Shown: one piece after another, positions 51,027 through 60,067 of the stretch
Numbering within the stretch: position 1 is the stretch's first letter
Layout: the number at the start of each line of letters is the position of its first letter
Origin: Clostridia bacterium
GTDB taxonomy: Bacteria > Bacillota > Clostridia > Christensenellales > Borkfalkiaceae
Length of the DNA stretch: 64,000 bases
Direction: 5' to 3'
Assembly (NCBI GenBank): GCA_017558825.1
Contig: JAFYTO010000014.1
Span: forward strand, 124,001-188,000
The notes under the pieces: model-generated
The model's input: only the letters and a program-made list of their open reading frames with translations
Database searches by the model: none
What the model was told of the DNA's origin: nothing
Position numbers and translations under genes: made by a program

Positions 51027-52283
51027 TCATATGTTTTTTGTTTTCATTTTACGCGCTATTAGTGTTAAAACAAGTAATATAACGTACAATACGCCAATTA
51101 TTATAAATATTGATTCCCAGCCAAAATTATCCTTAACAAAACCAAATAATGATGCTTGAAGTGCGGCGCCCATATATACCGCCCAATCAAATATGCCAAC
51201 TACGGTAGATGAATATGCCTTACCGCCAATATCGCCTGCTATAGTCCAAATTACTCCAGTTACCATAGCAAATACACCAAGTACAAAAAGCATTAAAGAA
51301 GCAAGCGCTTGCTCTTTTATAAATGGAAACACTATCATTCCGGCACACGTTATTATAGAAGCTATAATAAGCATTGGTTCACGTTTACCCTTTAATAATT
51401 TGTCTGTTATTATTGGGAAAATAAACATTGCACAGGCTTGTCCAAACGGAAGTAATATTGAACTAAATATACCTTCTTTTATAGTAATTCCTAACTTTTC
51501 AACAAAATACGTTGGAACCCAGGTTAATAAGCCGTACCTTCCAATGCCCGCTATTGCAGAAATCAAACAGAATATTAAAACCTTTGGTTCGCTAAATAAA
51601 ACTTTATAAGGATATATGAAGCCTTTATTTTGTATTTCATAAGTAGAATTACACTCTTCATCATTTAAAGGTGGAAAGCCTGCTTTTTCAGGACTGTCGT
51701 AAAAGAAGAATATTAGTGCAATTATCATTACAATCATTGGTATCATAGGAAATCTAAATGCAGCGCGCCAAGTCCATTCAGGGTTAAGCTCTAAACAAAG
51801 CAGTATTGTTAAATACGTTACAACTTGTGCCATACCCGAAAAGAACGTGGCAAGACCGGTTGAAAATCCTCTTTTATTCTTAGGCCACCATTTATTAATT
51901 ACGCCAAGCCCGTTTGACCATAACATTGATTGAAAAAAGCCGTTTAAGCCCCATAAAACTGTAATTATAGGTATGCTAGATTGAAATGAAATTAAAACGT
52001 TTATTATAGCACTACCAATTATTCCAAATATAATAAAGCGCTTATAGCCAAATATTGCACCTAACCTGCCGTTTATAAGCTGACCAAAAGCATAGCACCA
52101 AAATAATGCTGAAGATACTACGCCTAGTGCAGCAGTTGTTGAATTTAAATCAGTTGCCATTTGCGTCATTACTAAATTTATATTTTGACGCCCGTTATAA
52201 AAGAATAAATATGTAAAACCAAAGCTAAGTAGCGTAAGCCAAGCTATTTTATTAAACTTTTTTGAATTGTTTGAAGTGCTCAA
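51027..52283 (-). CDS. MFS transporter, organophosphate:phosphate antiporter type
   Basis: The 418-aa protein has twelve hydrophobic helices. FYNGRQNINLVMTQM (~30-44), NGRLGAIFGYKRFI (~80-93), NGLGVINKWWPKNKRG (~125-140) and DSPEKAGFPP (~205-214) follow the GlpT/UhpT-type (OPA) pattern, including the conserved KWWP and SPE-x-x-G pieces. Sugar phosphates or glycerol phosphate are therefore plausible substrates. It converges on the GH20-like gene and is separate from recN by 13 bp on the same strand. The start MSTSNNSKKF is followed at once by helix 1. Confidence 0.8.
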   Translation of the reverse strand: MSTSNNSKKFNKIAWLTLLSFGFTYLFFYNGRQNINLVMTQMATDLNSTTAALGVVSSALFWCYAFGQLINGRLGAIFGYKRFIIFGIIGSAIINVLISFQSSIPIITVLWGLNGFFQSMLWSNGLGVINKWWPKNKRGFSTGLATFFSGMAQVVTYLTILLCLELNPEWTWRAAFRFPMIPMIVMIIALIFFFYDSPEKAGFPPLNDEECNSTYEIQNKGFIYPYKVLFSEPKVLIFCLISAIAGIGRYGLLTWVPTYFVEKLGITIKEGIFSSILLPFGQACAMFIFPIITDKLLKGKREPMLIIASIITCAGMIVFPFIKEQALASLMLFVLGVFAMVTGVIWTIAGDIGGKAYSSTVVGIFDWAVYMGAALQASLFGFVKDNFGWESIFIIIGVLYVILLVLTLIARKMKTKNI

Positions 52284-52296
52284 ATGTTTGCCCTCA

Positions 52297-53979
52297 TTAT
52301 TTAATGTTTAATTTATAATTATTGGCAGTTTCAATAAGTTGATTTGCGTGCGTAATTGAACTGTCGCCTAAATTACCGCCTGTCAATCTAATAATTTCAT
52401 TAACCTTACCATTATGGTCTTGGCTAGTAACGTTTGTTATGGTGTTAGTTCCATTATCAAATTTTTCAATTTTATATAAAGCGTCACTATACGCAACTAT
52501 TTGCGGTAAATGTGAAATTGTAATAATTTGTATTTTTTTAGATAATATCGCAAATTTTTGCGAAATAATCTTTGCCACATCGCCTGAAATACCGGCATCA
52601 ATTTCATCAAAAATATAGGTAAAATCATTAGTGTTTTCAACTAACTTTAACGCAAGCATAAACCTGCTCATTTCGCCGCCGCTTATTACCTTACTCATAG
52701 TTTTAAGCGGTTCGCCGGCGTTTGCGCTAAACAAGAATTCAACCTCGTTTACACCGTTTGTAGAAAGTGTTTCTAAATTGGTTTCGCTAACTAAAATTTC
52801 AAATTTAGCACTCCTCATTCCAAGTGTAGTTAACTCGTTTTGAAGTAAAATGGCAAATTTATTAGCGTTTACTTCTCTTGCTTTTGTAAGTTTTTTATAT
52901 AGGTTTTGTAATTCTACTGTTGATTTTTCAAGTTTTTGAGAGATTATTTTAGAATTTTCTTCAAATTCTTCTAAATATTTGCACTCTTCCTTAATTTTTG
53001 TTAAATATTCGTTAATTTCTTCAATACTGCTACCGTATTTGCGTTTTAATTGTTTAATTAAGTCTAGCCTTTCTTCAATACGCGCGCTTTCAGCACCGTC
53101 AAAATCAAGTCCGTCTATTAAATTTTCAACCTCGCATAAAATATCGTCACTTTCAGCTTTTATTGAATATAACCTATCGTAAATACTTGAATACGTATCG
53201 CTAAAACTAGTAATACTTGAAGTTTCACGAATTGAGGCATTAATATGGTCTAAAACGCCGTTATCTTCGCCAAACCTATATTTTACAGCTTGAAGTGCGT
53301 TACCTATTTTTTCAATATTTAATAAAACTTTGCGCTTAGAAATTAAATCTTCTTCTTCGCCGTCAATTATGTTTGCACTTTCAATTTCGTTAATTTGAAA
53401 TTTTAACAAATCTAGTTTGTATGCCCTTTGGCGCTCGTCTCCACCGCCTAACTCAAGTTGTTTTTTATACTCTTTAATATTTGCTATAATTGGCTTTATT
53501 TGAAGTTTAATAGGCTCTACGTCATTAACGCAAAAATTATCTAACACTTTTAATTGATTATTTTTGTTAAGTAATGAGTAGTGCTCGCTTTGTCCGTAAA
53601 CGTCACATAAAACAGACGTTAAACTTTTAAGCATACTTAAAGTGACGGTATTGCCATTTATCTTAATATCGCCTCTTCCGTCACTAAAAAATCTTCTTTT
53701 TATAATAATTTGGTCGTCAATATCAATGCCTAAACTATCTAAAACGGCATTAACTTCGCTACTGTTAACGTTATCAAAAATAATTTCTGCTTGACAAAAA
53801 TTTTCGCCAAATCGAATCATATTTTTATCGGCCTTAGAGCCTAAAGCAAAATTTATACCATTAATTATAACGCTTTTTCCGGCACCAGTTTCGCCAGATA
53901 ACACGTTAAAGCCGTTAATAAAGTTTATTTCTGCACTTTCAATTAACGCAACGTTTTTGAGTTTTAATGATGTTATCAT
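52297..53979 (-). CDS. recN: DNA repair protein RecN
   Basis: The 560-aa SMC-like ATPase works in double-strand break repair. Walker A SGETGAGKSVIING (~28-40), the coiled-coil middle, SGGEMSRFMLALKLV signature and YIFDEIDAGISGDVA Walker B (~460) are all present. Length is typical (about 555-570). It ends the block argR-recN, which follows nadK and tlyA as in many Clostridia. No LexA box was seen directly upstream. Confidence 0.95.
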   Translation of the reverse strand: MITSLKLKNVALIESAEINFINGFNVLSGETGAGKSVIINGINFALGSKADKNMIRFGENFCQAEIIFDNVNSSEVNAVLDSLGIDIDDQIIIKRRFFSDGRGDIKINGNTVTLSMLKSLTSVLCDVYGQSEHYSLLNKNNQLKVLDNFCVNDVEPIKLQIKPIIANIKEYKKQLELGGGDERQRAYKLDLLKFQINEIESANIIDGEEEDLISKRKVLLNIEKIGNALQAVKYRFGEDNGVLDHINASIRETSSITSFSDTYSSIYDRLYSIKAESDDILCEVENLIDGLDFDGAESARIEERLDLIKQLKRKYGSSIEEINEYLTKIKEECKYLEEFEENSKIISQKLEKSTVELQNLYKKLTKAREVNANKFAILLQNELTTLGMRSAKFEILVSETNLETLSTNGVNEVEFLFSANAGEPLKTMSKVISGGEMSRFMLALKLVENTNDFTYIFDEIDAGISGDVAKIISQKFAILSKKIQIITISHLPQIVAYSDALYKIEKFDNGTNTITNVTSQDHNGKVNEIIRLTGGNLGDSSITHANQLIETANNYKLNIK

Positions 53980-53988
53980 ATACCCTCG

Positions 53989-54444
53989 TTATTTAACTAA
54001 ATCGTTTATATAATTGGTTACGTATTCAGCATCTTTATTGTTGTGAGTTACAATTAATAAAGTGTCATCACCAGCAATACTGCCAATAACTCCGTTAATT
54101 TTAAGTTTATCAACTGCCATTCCGCAAGACGAGCCGTTACCAGTTAACGTTTTTACAACTACTAAGTTATTAGCGTATTCTACGTTGATTATAAATGCTT
54201 TTAATAAAGTAATAACTTTTTCGTGAGAAACGTCAATATGTCCGTCAATTTGTATAGCGTATTTAGATTTTATAGTATTACCCTTTACTTTGGTTAATTT
54301 TAATTCTTTAATATCACGTGAAACGGTTGCTTGAGTTACTTTATAACCTTCGGCTTGAAGTAATGAAACTAATTCTTCTTGACGGCCAATTTCCCTTTCC
54401 TTAATAATTTGCTTAATTCTATTGCGTCTATCAAGTGTAGCCAT
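53989..54444 (-). CDS. argR: Arginine repressor ArgR
   Basis: The 151-aa regulator has an N-terminal winged helix (RIKQIIKEREIGRQEELVSLL, QATVSRDIKELKL) and a C-terminal hexamerisation and arginine-binding domain (GNGSSCGMAVDKL, VIGSIAGDDTLLIV). It represses arginine synthesis and activates catabolism with arginine as co-repressor. It is 10 bp upstream of recN and 2 bp downstream of nadK, as usual for the order in Clostridia. Confidence 0.95.
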   Translation of the reverse strand: MATLDRRNRIKQIIKEREIGRQEELVSLLQAEGYKVTQATVSRDIKELKLTKVKGNTIKSKYAIQIDGHIDVSHEKVITLLKAFIINVEYANNLVVVKTLTGNGSSCGMAVDKLKINGVIGSIAGDDTLLIVTHNNKDAEYVTNYINDLVK

Positions 54445-54446
54445 AA

Positions 54447-55241
54447 TTAAACTTCACCCCATTTATTGAGTTTATAAGTTAATTTTTGAAAGAAATGGTT
54501 TTCAGTTGAATAAAATTTAACCATTTTTTTGCTTTTTAACACTTCAACTTTTTCACCAGCGTTTAAAATGCTAATTTTCTTACCGTCTATATAAAGTGTG
54601 CATTTATTAGAGTTTTCTAACACTTTAATAGTAGACGTGTTAGTATCGCTATAAACTATTGGTCTATTATGCAAAGAGTGTGAGCATATTGGTGTTGCAA
54701 TAAACGCATTAATATCAGGAGTTAAAATTGAACCTCCTGCAGAAAGCGAATATGCCGTAGAACCCGTTGGTGTTGAAATTATTAAACCGTCAGCATAAAT
54801 TTTATCAACAAAATTTGAGCCTATTTCAAGTGATAATTTACATACTCCACATTGGTTGCGTTGAACTAAAACTTCGTTTAAAGCATAATATTTTTCGCCA
54901 TTGTAACGAATTTTTAAAACTGAACGCTTTTCAATAGAAGGCTTTTTATCAGTTATAATTTCAACTGCTTTATCAAGTTGGTCTGATTCTATGCAAGTTA
55001 AAAAACCAAGCGTGCCTGTATTTACTGCTAAAATAGGAATATCGTAACTAATAGCGTATTCTACAACGCGCAATATAGTTCCATCTCCACCAAATACAGC
55101 AATAAGGTCAACGTCCTTACAGTCTTCTTTTAAGTTTACAACCTTATATTCAATGCCCTTATTTAATAAAAGCGCACCAAATTGGTTTGCGTATTTATTA
55201 GCATCACTTTTCGTAGTATTTATAAAAATTCCTACTTTCAT
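54447..55241 (-). CDS. nadK: NAD kinase
   Basis: The 264-aa enzyme phosphorylates NAD to NADP. GGDGTILRVVEYA (~52-64) is the ATP/PPi motif; GLIISTPTGSTAYSLSAGGSI (~155-175, split by the catalytic Thr and Ser) is the NAD-binding signature. Length is typical. The ATG shares an A with the tlyA stop (TAATG), so translation is coupled. Confidence 0.95.
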   Translation of the reverse strand: MKVGIFINTTKSDANKYANQFGALLLNKGIEYKVVNLKEDCKDVDLIAVFGGDGTILRVVEYAISYDIPILAVNTGTLGFLTCIESDQLDKAVEIITDKKPSIEKRSVLKIRYNGEKYYALNEVLVQRNQCGVCKLSLEIGSNFVDKIYADGLIISTPTGSTAYSLSAGGSILTPDINAFIATPICSHSLHNRPIVYSDTNTSTIKVLENSNKCTLYIDGKKISILNAGEKVEVLKSKKMVKFYSTENHFFQKLTYKLNKWGEV

Positions 55242-56017
55242 TATAATTCACTCCTTAACTGATTTTCAAATATTGTAAATAACGGATTTGCAACCGTGTT
55301 GTCTTTTTTCAAAACTATTAAATATTCAATGTTTTTACCTTGCCTTATTGGTGCTGGCGTAACGTATTTTGGCGTCAAGCCACAACTAATAGCAAATTCA
55401 TAAATTTTATTTATAGCTCTTAATCTATCTTTTTTATTAAGGACTATGCCACTTTTTGTTAAGTGTTCTTTGCCCACCTCAAATTGAGGTTTAATAAGTA
55501 AAACCGCCGTGCCGTTAGGCGCTAAAATATCGGCTATGGCTGGTAAAATATAGGTTGCAGATATAAAACTAACGTCACAAGTAACACCGTCAATTTCATT
55601 AGAAAATTGCTGTTTTGTTAGGTGGCGGGCGTTAGTATTATCTAAAACCACAACCCTATTATCATCAAGCAAAACTTGTTCTAATTGAGTTTTTCCAACG
55701 TCAACGGCATAAACTAATTTAACGCCGTTTTGTAGTAAACAGTCGGTAAACCCACCGTTTGAAGCTCCAATATCAACAAAAATTTTGCCATTTAAATCTA
55801 TTTTATATTCGTTTAAAACCTTTTCAAGTTTATATCCGCCGTTAGAAACGTATTTTGAATTAGCCGTTACAAACGTAACTAAACTCAAATCTTCCACTTC
55901 CTTAGAGGGTTTACAAGGCTTGCCTTGATACAATACATCGCCTTTTAAAACTGCTTCAGAGGCTTTAGTTCTAGAAGAATATTTTCCTATTTGATATAGG
56001 TAATTGTCAATTCTCAT
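55241..56017 (-). CDS. tlyA: TlyA-family rRNA 2'-O-methyltransferase/hemolysin-like
   Basis: The 258-aa protein has an S4 RNA-binding domain (MRIDNYLYQIGKYSSRTKAS, ~1-60) and an FtsJ-like methyltransferase domain with the SAM motif FVDIGASNGGFTDCLLQNG (~80-98) and VLLIKPQFEVGK. Members methylate 16S and 23S rRNA. Neighbours ispA and nadK match the common Clostridia order. It overlaps nadK by 1 bp and lies 1 bp after ispA. Confidence 0.93.
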   Translation of the reverse strand: MRIDNYLYQIGKYSSRTKASEAVLKGDVLYQGKPCKPSKEVEDLSLVTFVTANSKYVSNGGYKLEKVLNEYKIDLNGKIFVDIGASNGGFTDCLLQNGVKLVYAVDVGKTQLEQVLLDDNRVVVLDNTNARHLTKQQFSNEIDGVTCDVSFISATYILPAIADILAPNGTAVLLIKPQFEVGKEHLTKSGIVLNKKDRLRAINKIYEFAISCGLTPKYVTPAPIRQGKNIEYLIVLKKDNTVANPLFTIFENQLRSEL

Positions 56018-56018
56018 A

Positions 56019-56888
56019 TTAATTCTTTCTTGTATAAACCATGTTGGCTAATTCTATAAGTATTTCGCCGTTATCTACGAGTGATGCGTAAGCAACAGCA
56101 TTTTCAAACACGGTTTTAGCCTTAGTTTTTGCGCCTTCTAACCCATATAAAGTAACAAAGGTTAATTTATTAGAATTTTCATCTTTGTTAAGAGTTTTGC
56201 CTAAGTCGTTAAAATTTGCAGTAACGTCAAGCAAATCATCGGTAATTTGGAATAATAAACCTAAGTTTTCGCCGTAATTTTTCAACTCGTCAAAATAAGA
56301 GTTATCAGCAAAGCAAGACGGAATTATTACAGAAGCCATAATTAATTTGCCAGTTTTATTATAGTGAATATTTTTAAGTTCTTCTTCTGTTGCGCTATTG
56401 TTGTTTTCATTCAAAATGTCTAATGCTTGGCCAGATATCATACCACTCGAACCAGCATATAACGCTAAAATTCTACCTGCATTTATATCGCAAATTGATT
56501 TATTAGCTCTTAAAATTGTTTCATACGCTAAATTAAGAAGAGCATCGCCGGCAAGTATAGCCATAGCCTCGCCATAAACTTTGTGATTTGTTAACTTGCC
56601 ACGCCTATAATCATCATTGTCCATTGCTGGTAAATCATCGTGAATTAGCGAGTAAGTGTGTATAAATTCAATTGCTATAGCATAAGGCATAATTGAACTA
56701 AAATCAACGCCTAAAGCTTTTGCCGTCAATAACATTAACACGGGCCTAAAGCGCTTTCCACCTGCTTGCACGCTGTATTTCATTGCGCTGTGAAGCGTTG
56801 GCTCAACACCTAATAAACCATCAATTTTTTTATATAATTCAGCTTCAAAAAGCTCTTTTATTTGTTGATATTCAGCATTAAAATTCAT
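56019..56888 (-). CDS. ispA: Polyprenyl (farnesyl/geranylgeranyl) diphosphate synthase
   Basis: The 289-aa prenyltransferase has the first Asp-rich motif in HDDLPAMDNDDYRRG (~83-97) and the second in FQITDDLLD (~218-226), as well as GGKRFRPVLM. This is the short-chain IspA type making C15 diphosphate. ATG 56888 is preferred over TTG 56891. The gene overlaps folD by 11 bp. In many Clostridia xseA and xseB lie between folD and ispA; they are absent here. Confidence 0.93.
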   Translation of the reverse strand: MNFNAEYQQIKELFEAELYKKIDGLLGVEPTLHSAMKYSVQAGGKRFRPVLMLLTAKALGVDFSSIMPYAIAIEFIHTYSLIHDDLPAMDNDDYRRGKLTNHKVYGEAMAILAGDALLNLAYETILRANKSICDINAGRILALYAGSSGMISGQALDILNENNNSATEEELKNIHYNKTGKLIMASVIIPSCFADNSYFDELKNYGENLGLLFQITDDLLDVTANFNDLGKTLNKDENSNKLTFVTLYGLEGAKTKAKTVFENAVAYASLVDNGEILIELANMVYTRKN

Positions 56889-57738
56889 CAATGTTATTAT
56901 TCCTTAAGCAAGCTGTAAATGCGTTAAACATAAGCATTGTAACAGTCATTGGTCCTACTCCGCCTGGAACTGGGGTAATGTATGAAGCCTTATCAAAAAC
57001 GTTTTCATAATCAACGTCACCATAAAGTTTGCCGTCAACACGGTTAATTCCAACGTCAACTACAATAGCACCATCTTTAACCATATCGGCAGTAACGTAA
57101 TTAGCCTTACCTATTGCCGCAACTAAAATATCGGCTTGTAAAGTGTAATTTTTAATATTTTGAGTTTTTGAATGGCACATTGTTACTGTGCAGTTTTCTT
57201 TTTGTAAAAGTGCAGAAACAGGCTTGCCAACCATATTACTTCTACCAATAACTACTGCGTGTTTTCCACTAAATTCAATGCCATAGCCTTTTAAAAGTTG
57301 AATAATGCCGTTTGGAGTGCAAGAAATTAAAGCGTCTTCGCCAACTAAAAGTTTTCCTAAATTTTCGGCGCATAAACCGTCAACGTCTTTTTCGGTTGGA
57401 ATTTTGCTTAAAATTTTAGCAGAATCAAACTTTTTAGGAAGTGGAAGTTGAACAATAATTCCGTCTATATCTTGCCTAGAAGCAAGCTTATACACCTCGT
57501 TTTCCGCTTCTTCTTGTGAGATTTCTTCACTTAAACGAACTGTAACGGAATTTAAGCCAACGTCTTCACTAGCTTTAATTTTGTTTCTAACGTAAATTTG
57601 TGAAGCACTGTCTTCTCCAATAATAACTACGGCTAAACCGGGAACAATGCCGTGTTTTTCTTTTAAAATTGCTACTTTATCTTTTAATTGTTCTCTAAAT
57701 TTTAAAGAATATTCTTTACCATTAAGTATAGTTGTCAT
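56878..57738 (-). CDS. folD: Methylene-THF dehydrogenase/cyclohydrolase FolD
   Basis: The 286-aa bifunctional enzyme converts 5,10-methylene-THF to 10-formyl-THF. YVRNKIKASEDVGL carries the catalytic Lys; VQLPLPKKFD, GRSNMVGKPVSALL (NADP loop) and PVPGGVGPMTVTMLM are signature parts. Its product feeds PurN and the AICAR transformylase of the purine operon. It overlaps nusB by 4 bp (ATGA). Confidence 0.95.
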   Translation of the reverse strand: MTTILNGKEYSLKFREQLKDKVAILKEKHGIVPGLAVVIIGEDSASQIYVRNKIKASEDVGLNSVTVRLSEEISQEEAENEVYKLASRQDIDGIIVQLPLPKKFDSAKILSKIPTEKDVDGLCAENLGKLLVGEDALISCTPNGIIQLLKGYGIEFSGKHAVVIGRSNMVGKPVSALLQKENCTVTMCHSKTQNIKNYTLQADILVAAIGKANYVTADMVKDGAIVVDVGINRVDGKLYGDVDYENVFDKASYITPVPGGVGPMTVTMLMFNAFTACLRNNNIDEF

Positions 57739-58142
57739 AACTCACCTTCTAAGCGCTTTTTATATTCGGCTAAAATACCGTTCACAAAATTAGGGCTTTC
57801 AGAAGTGGAATACTTTCTTACAAGCTCTAAAGCTTCGTTAATTGATACTATATGCGGTATGTTTTTTAAATAGCCCATTTCAGTTATTGCAATTTGAATG
57901 GCGCATTTATCAGTAGTATAAATGCGTTCAAGTTTATAACCTTTTGAAAGATTAGAAATTGTATTGTTAATTTCTTCTTCATTAGAATAAAAAGCATCTA
58001 ATATTTCATTTGCAAATAAAACGTCTGCATCATTTAAATTATCTTCTTGAAAAATAAATAATTTAAATTCATCGTTAAATTTATCGTTAAATTGATTGCT
58101 AAATAATAATTTATAAACAGATTCTCTCGCGTTTCTTCTCAT
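57735..58142 (-). CDS. nusB: Transcription antitermination factor NusB
   Basis: The 135-aa helical protein starts MRRNARESVYKLLF and has IYTTDKCAIQIAITEM and SINEALELVRKYSTSESPNFVNGIL, the usual NusB motifs. It binds boxA RNA together with S10 (NusE) in rRNA transcription. ATG 58142 is chosen; TTG 58148 is another in-frame candidate. A hairpin (58164-58184) stands between it and the upstream Asp23 gene. Confidence 0.93.
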   Translation of the reverse strand: MRRNARESVYKLLFSNQFNDKFNDEFKLFIFQEDNLNDADVLFANEILDAFYSNEEEINNTISNLSKGYKLERIYTTDKCAIQIAITEMGYLKNIPHIVSINEALELVRKYSTSESPNFVNGILAEYKKRLEGEL

Positions 58143-58163
58143 AACCAAATAAAATTACAAATT

Positions 58164-58184
58164 GCCGTACCTGATGGTACGGCG
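58164..58184 (-). other. Hairpin between asp23-like gene and nusB
   Basis: GCCGTACC and GGTACGGC pair around TGAT. It is followed on the minus strand by AATTTGTAATTTTATTTGG, not a clean T-run, so it may be an attenuator or processing site rather than a full terminator. Confidence 0.5.
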
Positions 58185-58194
58185 AATTGCTTCC

Positions 58195-58536
58195 TTAAAT
58201 ATGACCTTCTTCGTTAAAAACTACGCCACTAATATGCACGTCAACACTGTCAACTTTATATTTAGACATAGATTCTAAGCTGTTTTTAATGCTTTGTTGA
58301 ATGTTAAAAGCAACGTCAGGAACGTTGAAACCGTATAAAACTTCAACGGTTACGTCAATGCTAACAACGTCTTCATTAAAGTTAAGTTTTACAAGGTTTA
58401 AGTTGTCTTTATTTGATTTTTTAAGCGCAACACCTTGAACGTCAGAAACCGCCAAAACAACAATGCCTTTAACTATTCCTGCGTTATAAGTAACTTTACC
58501 TTTACCTTCGGATTTACCGCGTTTGTAGATAGCCAT
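58195..58536 (-). CDS. Asp23/Gls24 family envelope stress protein
   Basis: The 113-aa protein matches the Asp23 family: ITYNAGIVKGIV-like start (VTYNAGIVKGIVVLAVSDV), then GVALKKSNKD, VDVTVEVLYGFNVPDVAFNI and VDSVDVHISGVVF. In Clostridia an asp23 gene often lies between spoIIIAH and nusB. The role is probably in cell-envelope homeostasis; a specific function is not known. AGGAG is present upstream. Confidence 0.9.
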   Translation of the reverse strand: MAIYKRGKSEGKGKVTYNAGIVKGIVVLAVSDVQGVALKKSNKDNLNLVKLNFNEDVVSIDVTVEVLYGFNVPDVAFNIQQSIKNSLESMSKYKVDSVDVHISGVVFNEEGHI

Positions 58537-58636
58537 AAAACTCTCCTAATATATTAATATTAGTATAAGTATAGCATACTTTTTTATAAATACCAAAGCA
58601 TTTTATGCAATTTTAGTTATAAATTATGCATATTTT

Positions 58637-59104
58637 TTATAAATACGGTATTATGCTAACGTTTTCAGAGTCCACGTTACTTTCAGTAACTAATAAATTA
58701 AAGATTTTTACAGCATCATCTTGGTTAAATTCAGCATCTTTTACAACTACGCTTACGTTTGGTGAAGAAATATTCATTGTAACAACAACTTCTTCATAGC
58801 CGTATGCTTTTATTAAAGTTTCTAACTTAAGTTCTTTTTCAGTAATTGCTGTTAGTTGAAGTTTTTGATTAAGCGCCTCTTCTTTAACTGCTAAATCTTC
58901 GCCACTTTCGGCAATAATTTTGTCAAGTTGTAAAATTTGCTCGTTTCTAGATGATGAGCGTTGTGACCTGTATTCCGTAAAATACGCTGCAGACGTTGAA
59001 TCAACGTTAACTGAATTACCTGAAAGCACAAAATTAAGAACTGCAGTTGCTGCTAATAGTGCTATCATACAACTTAAAACTACTATTTTTTTCTTTTTAG
59101 ACAT
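58637..59104 (-). CDS. spoIIIAH: Stage III sporulation protein AH
   Basis: The 155-aa mother-cell membrane protein has an N-terminal transmembrane helix (~6-27), a linker and a YscJ/FliF-like ring-building domain (~70-155: YGYEEVVVTMNISSPNVSVV, DDAVKIFNLLVTES). It pairs with SpoIIQ across the intermembrane space. It is shorter than the Bacillus protein (218 aa), as common in Clostridia. AAAAGGAGAG precedes ATG. It is the last gene of the spoIIIA operon. Confidence 0.9.
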   Translation of the reverse strand: MSKKKKIVVLSCMIALLAATAVLNFVLSGNSVNVDSTSAAYFTEYRSQRSSSRNEQILQLDKIIAESGEDLAVKEEALNQKLQLTAITEKELKLETLIKAYGYEEVVVTMNISSPNVSVVVKDAEFNQDDAVKIFNLLVTESNVDSENVSIIPYL

Positions 59105-59124
59105 TGTTTACACTCTCCTTTTAA

Positions 59125-59616
59125 TCATTTCATTTTTAAAATTCTTATATTTTCACAATCAACGTTAAGCGTTGTTGTTAAAATTTCTGTTATTGCTAAT
59201 TTTACGTTTAAATCATTTGCCCCTTCGCAAACTACTACAACTCCTACAACGTTAGGCGCGTACGTTTTAAGAACGTAAGGTTTTCCGTTAACCATTACCA
59301 CGCTTTCTGTGGTGGTTTTGACACCGTTTTCATAAGTTGTAATGCTTTCTTTTAAAATCTCTTCCTTATTTGTTCCGTCAGTTGTTACTACAACGTTAGT
59401 TTTGCCGGCGCCCTGAACGTTTTTAATAGTTTTTGTTAGTTTTGCTTCTAATTCACTTTCAAAACTAGAAGAATTATTTGTGTTTGATGAGAATAAAGAT
59501 AAATCTACGTTACCAAACAAGAATATAAAAGCAATTACAATAGTTATTATTACAGCAAAAACATATTCAATTTTATATTTTTTTATAACGTTTTTTGCAT
59601 TAATTTTACTCTTCAA
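59125..59616 (-). CDS. spoIIIAG: Stage III sporulation protein AG (TTG start)
   Basis: The 163-aa protein has one helix (~18-35) and a ring-building domain (LEAKLTKTIKNVQGAGKTNV, GVVVVCEGANDLNVKLAITE) that stacks into the large SpoIIIAG ring. The start is TTG at 59616, 5-6 nt after AGAGGT, and overlaps spoIIIAF by 11 bp. The only upstream in-frame alternative lies within spoIIIAF. Confidence 0.9.
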   Translation of the reverse strand: MKSKINAKNVIKKYKIEYVFAVIITIVIAFIFLFGNVDLSLFSSNTNNSSSFESELEAKLTKTIKNVQGAGKTNVVVTTDGTNKEEILKESITTYENGVKTTTESVVMVNGKPYVLKTYAPNVVGVVVVCEGANDLNVKLAITEILTTTLNVDCENIRILKMK

Positions 59617-60067
59617 TTAATACCTCTAATTCGCAGTTGTAACAATTATTTTTAAGCAACTCTTCAACTTGCTTTATTAAATGTATATGCTCGCCGTTTT
59701 CATTTATAACTTTACTACTAAGAAATACTTTTATTTTTTTTATTGAAACGTTACCGCTATCGTTATTTGCAGTTACAATAACGTTTTTTACCTCAATATT
59801 ATTTTTATTAAGTAGATTTTTAACTTCAATTTTTACTGTATTTTCTTCAATATCAATTAATTCTTCAGTAAAATTTAAATTAAAATTTGCACCGCTTAAA
59901 TTGATAGAGCCGTTAAAAACGTTTGCTATTGGATTAATAATAATTAAGATGCAAATTATAGAAAAGACGCTTCTTAGCATATTTTTTAGCTTGCCGTTTA
60001 TTAATAAATTCTCTAATAAAGTAAAAAAAGTAATAGAAACCGTACAAATAATAAGGTAATTTTTCAT
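59606..60067 (-). CDS. spoIIIAF: Stage III sporulation protein AF
   Basis: The 153-aa protein has two N-terminal helices (~4-22 and ~33-50) and a soluble C-terminal ring-building domain. SIICILIIINPIANVF is typical of the second helix. It shares one base with the spoIIIAE stop (TAATG) and overlaps spoIIIAG. Confidence 0.88.
   Translation of the reverse strand: MKNYLIICTVSITFFTLLENLLINGKLKNMLRSVFSIICILIIINPIANVFNGSINLSGANFNLNFTEELIDIEENTVKIEVKNLLNKNNIEVKNVIVTANNDSGNVSIKKIKVFLSSKVINENGEHIHLIKQVEELLKNNCYNCELEVLIEE

Noticed and set aside
53979..54010. LexA box upstream of recN
   Set aside because: No GAAC-N4-GTTC palindrome was found there; recN follows argR by 10 bp.
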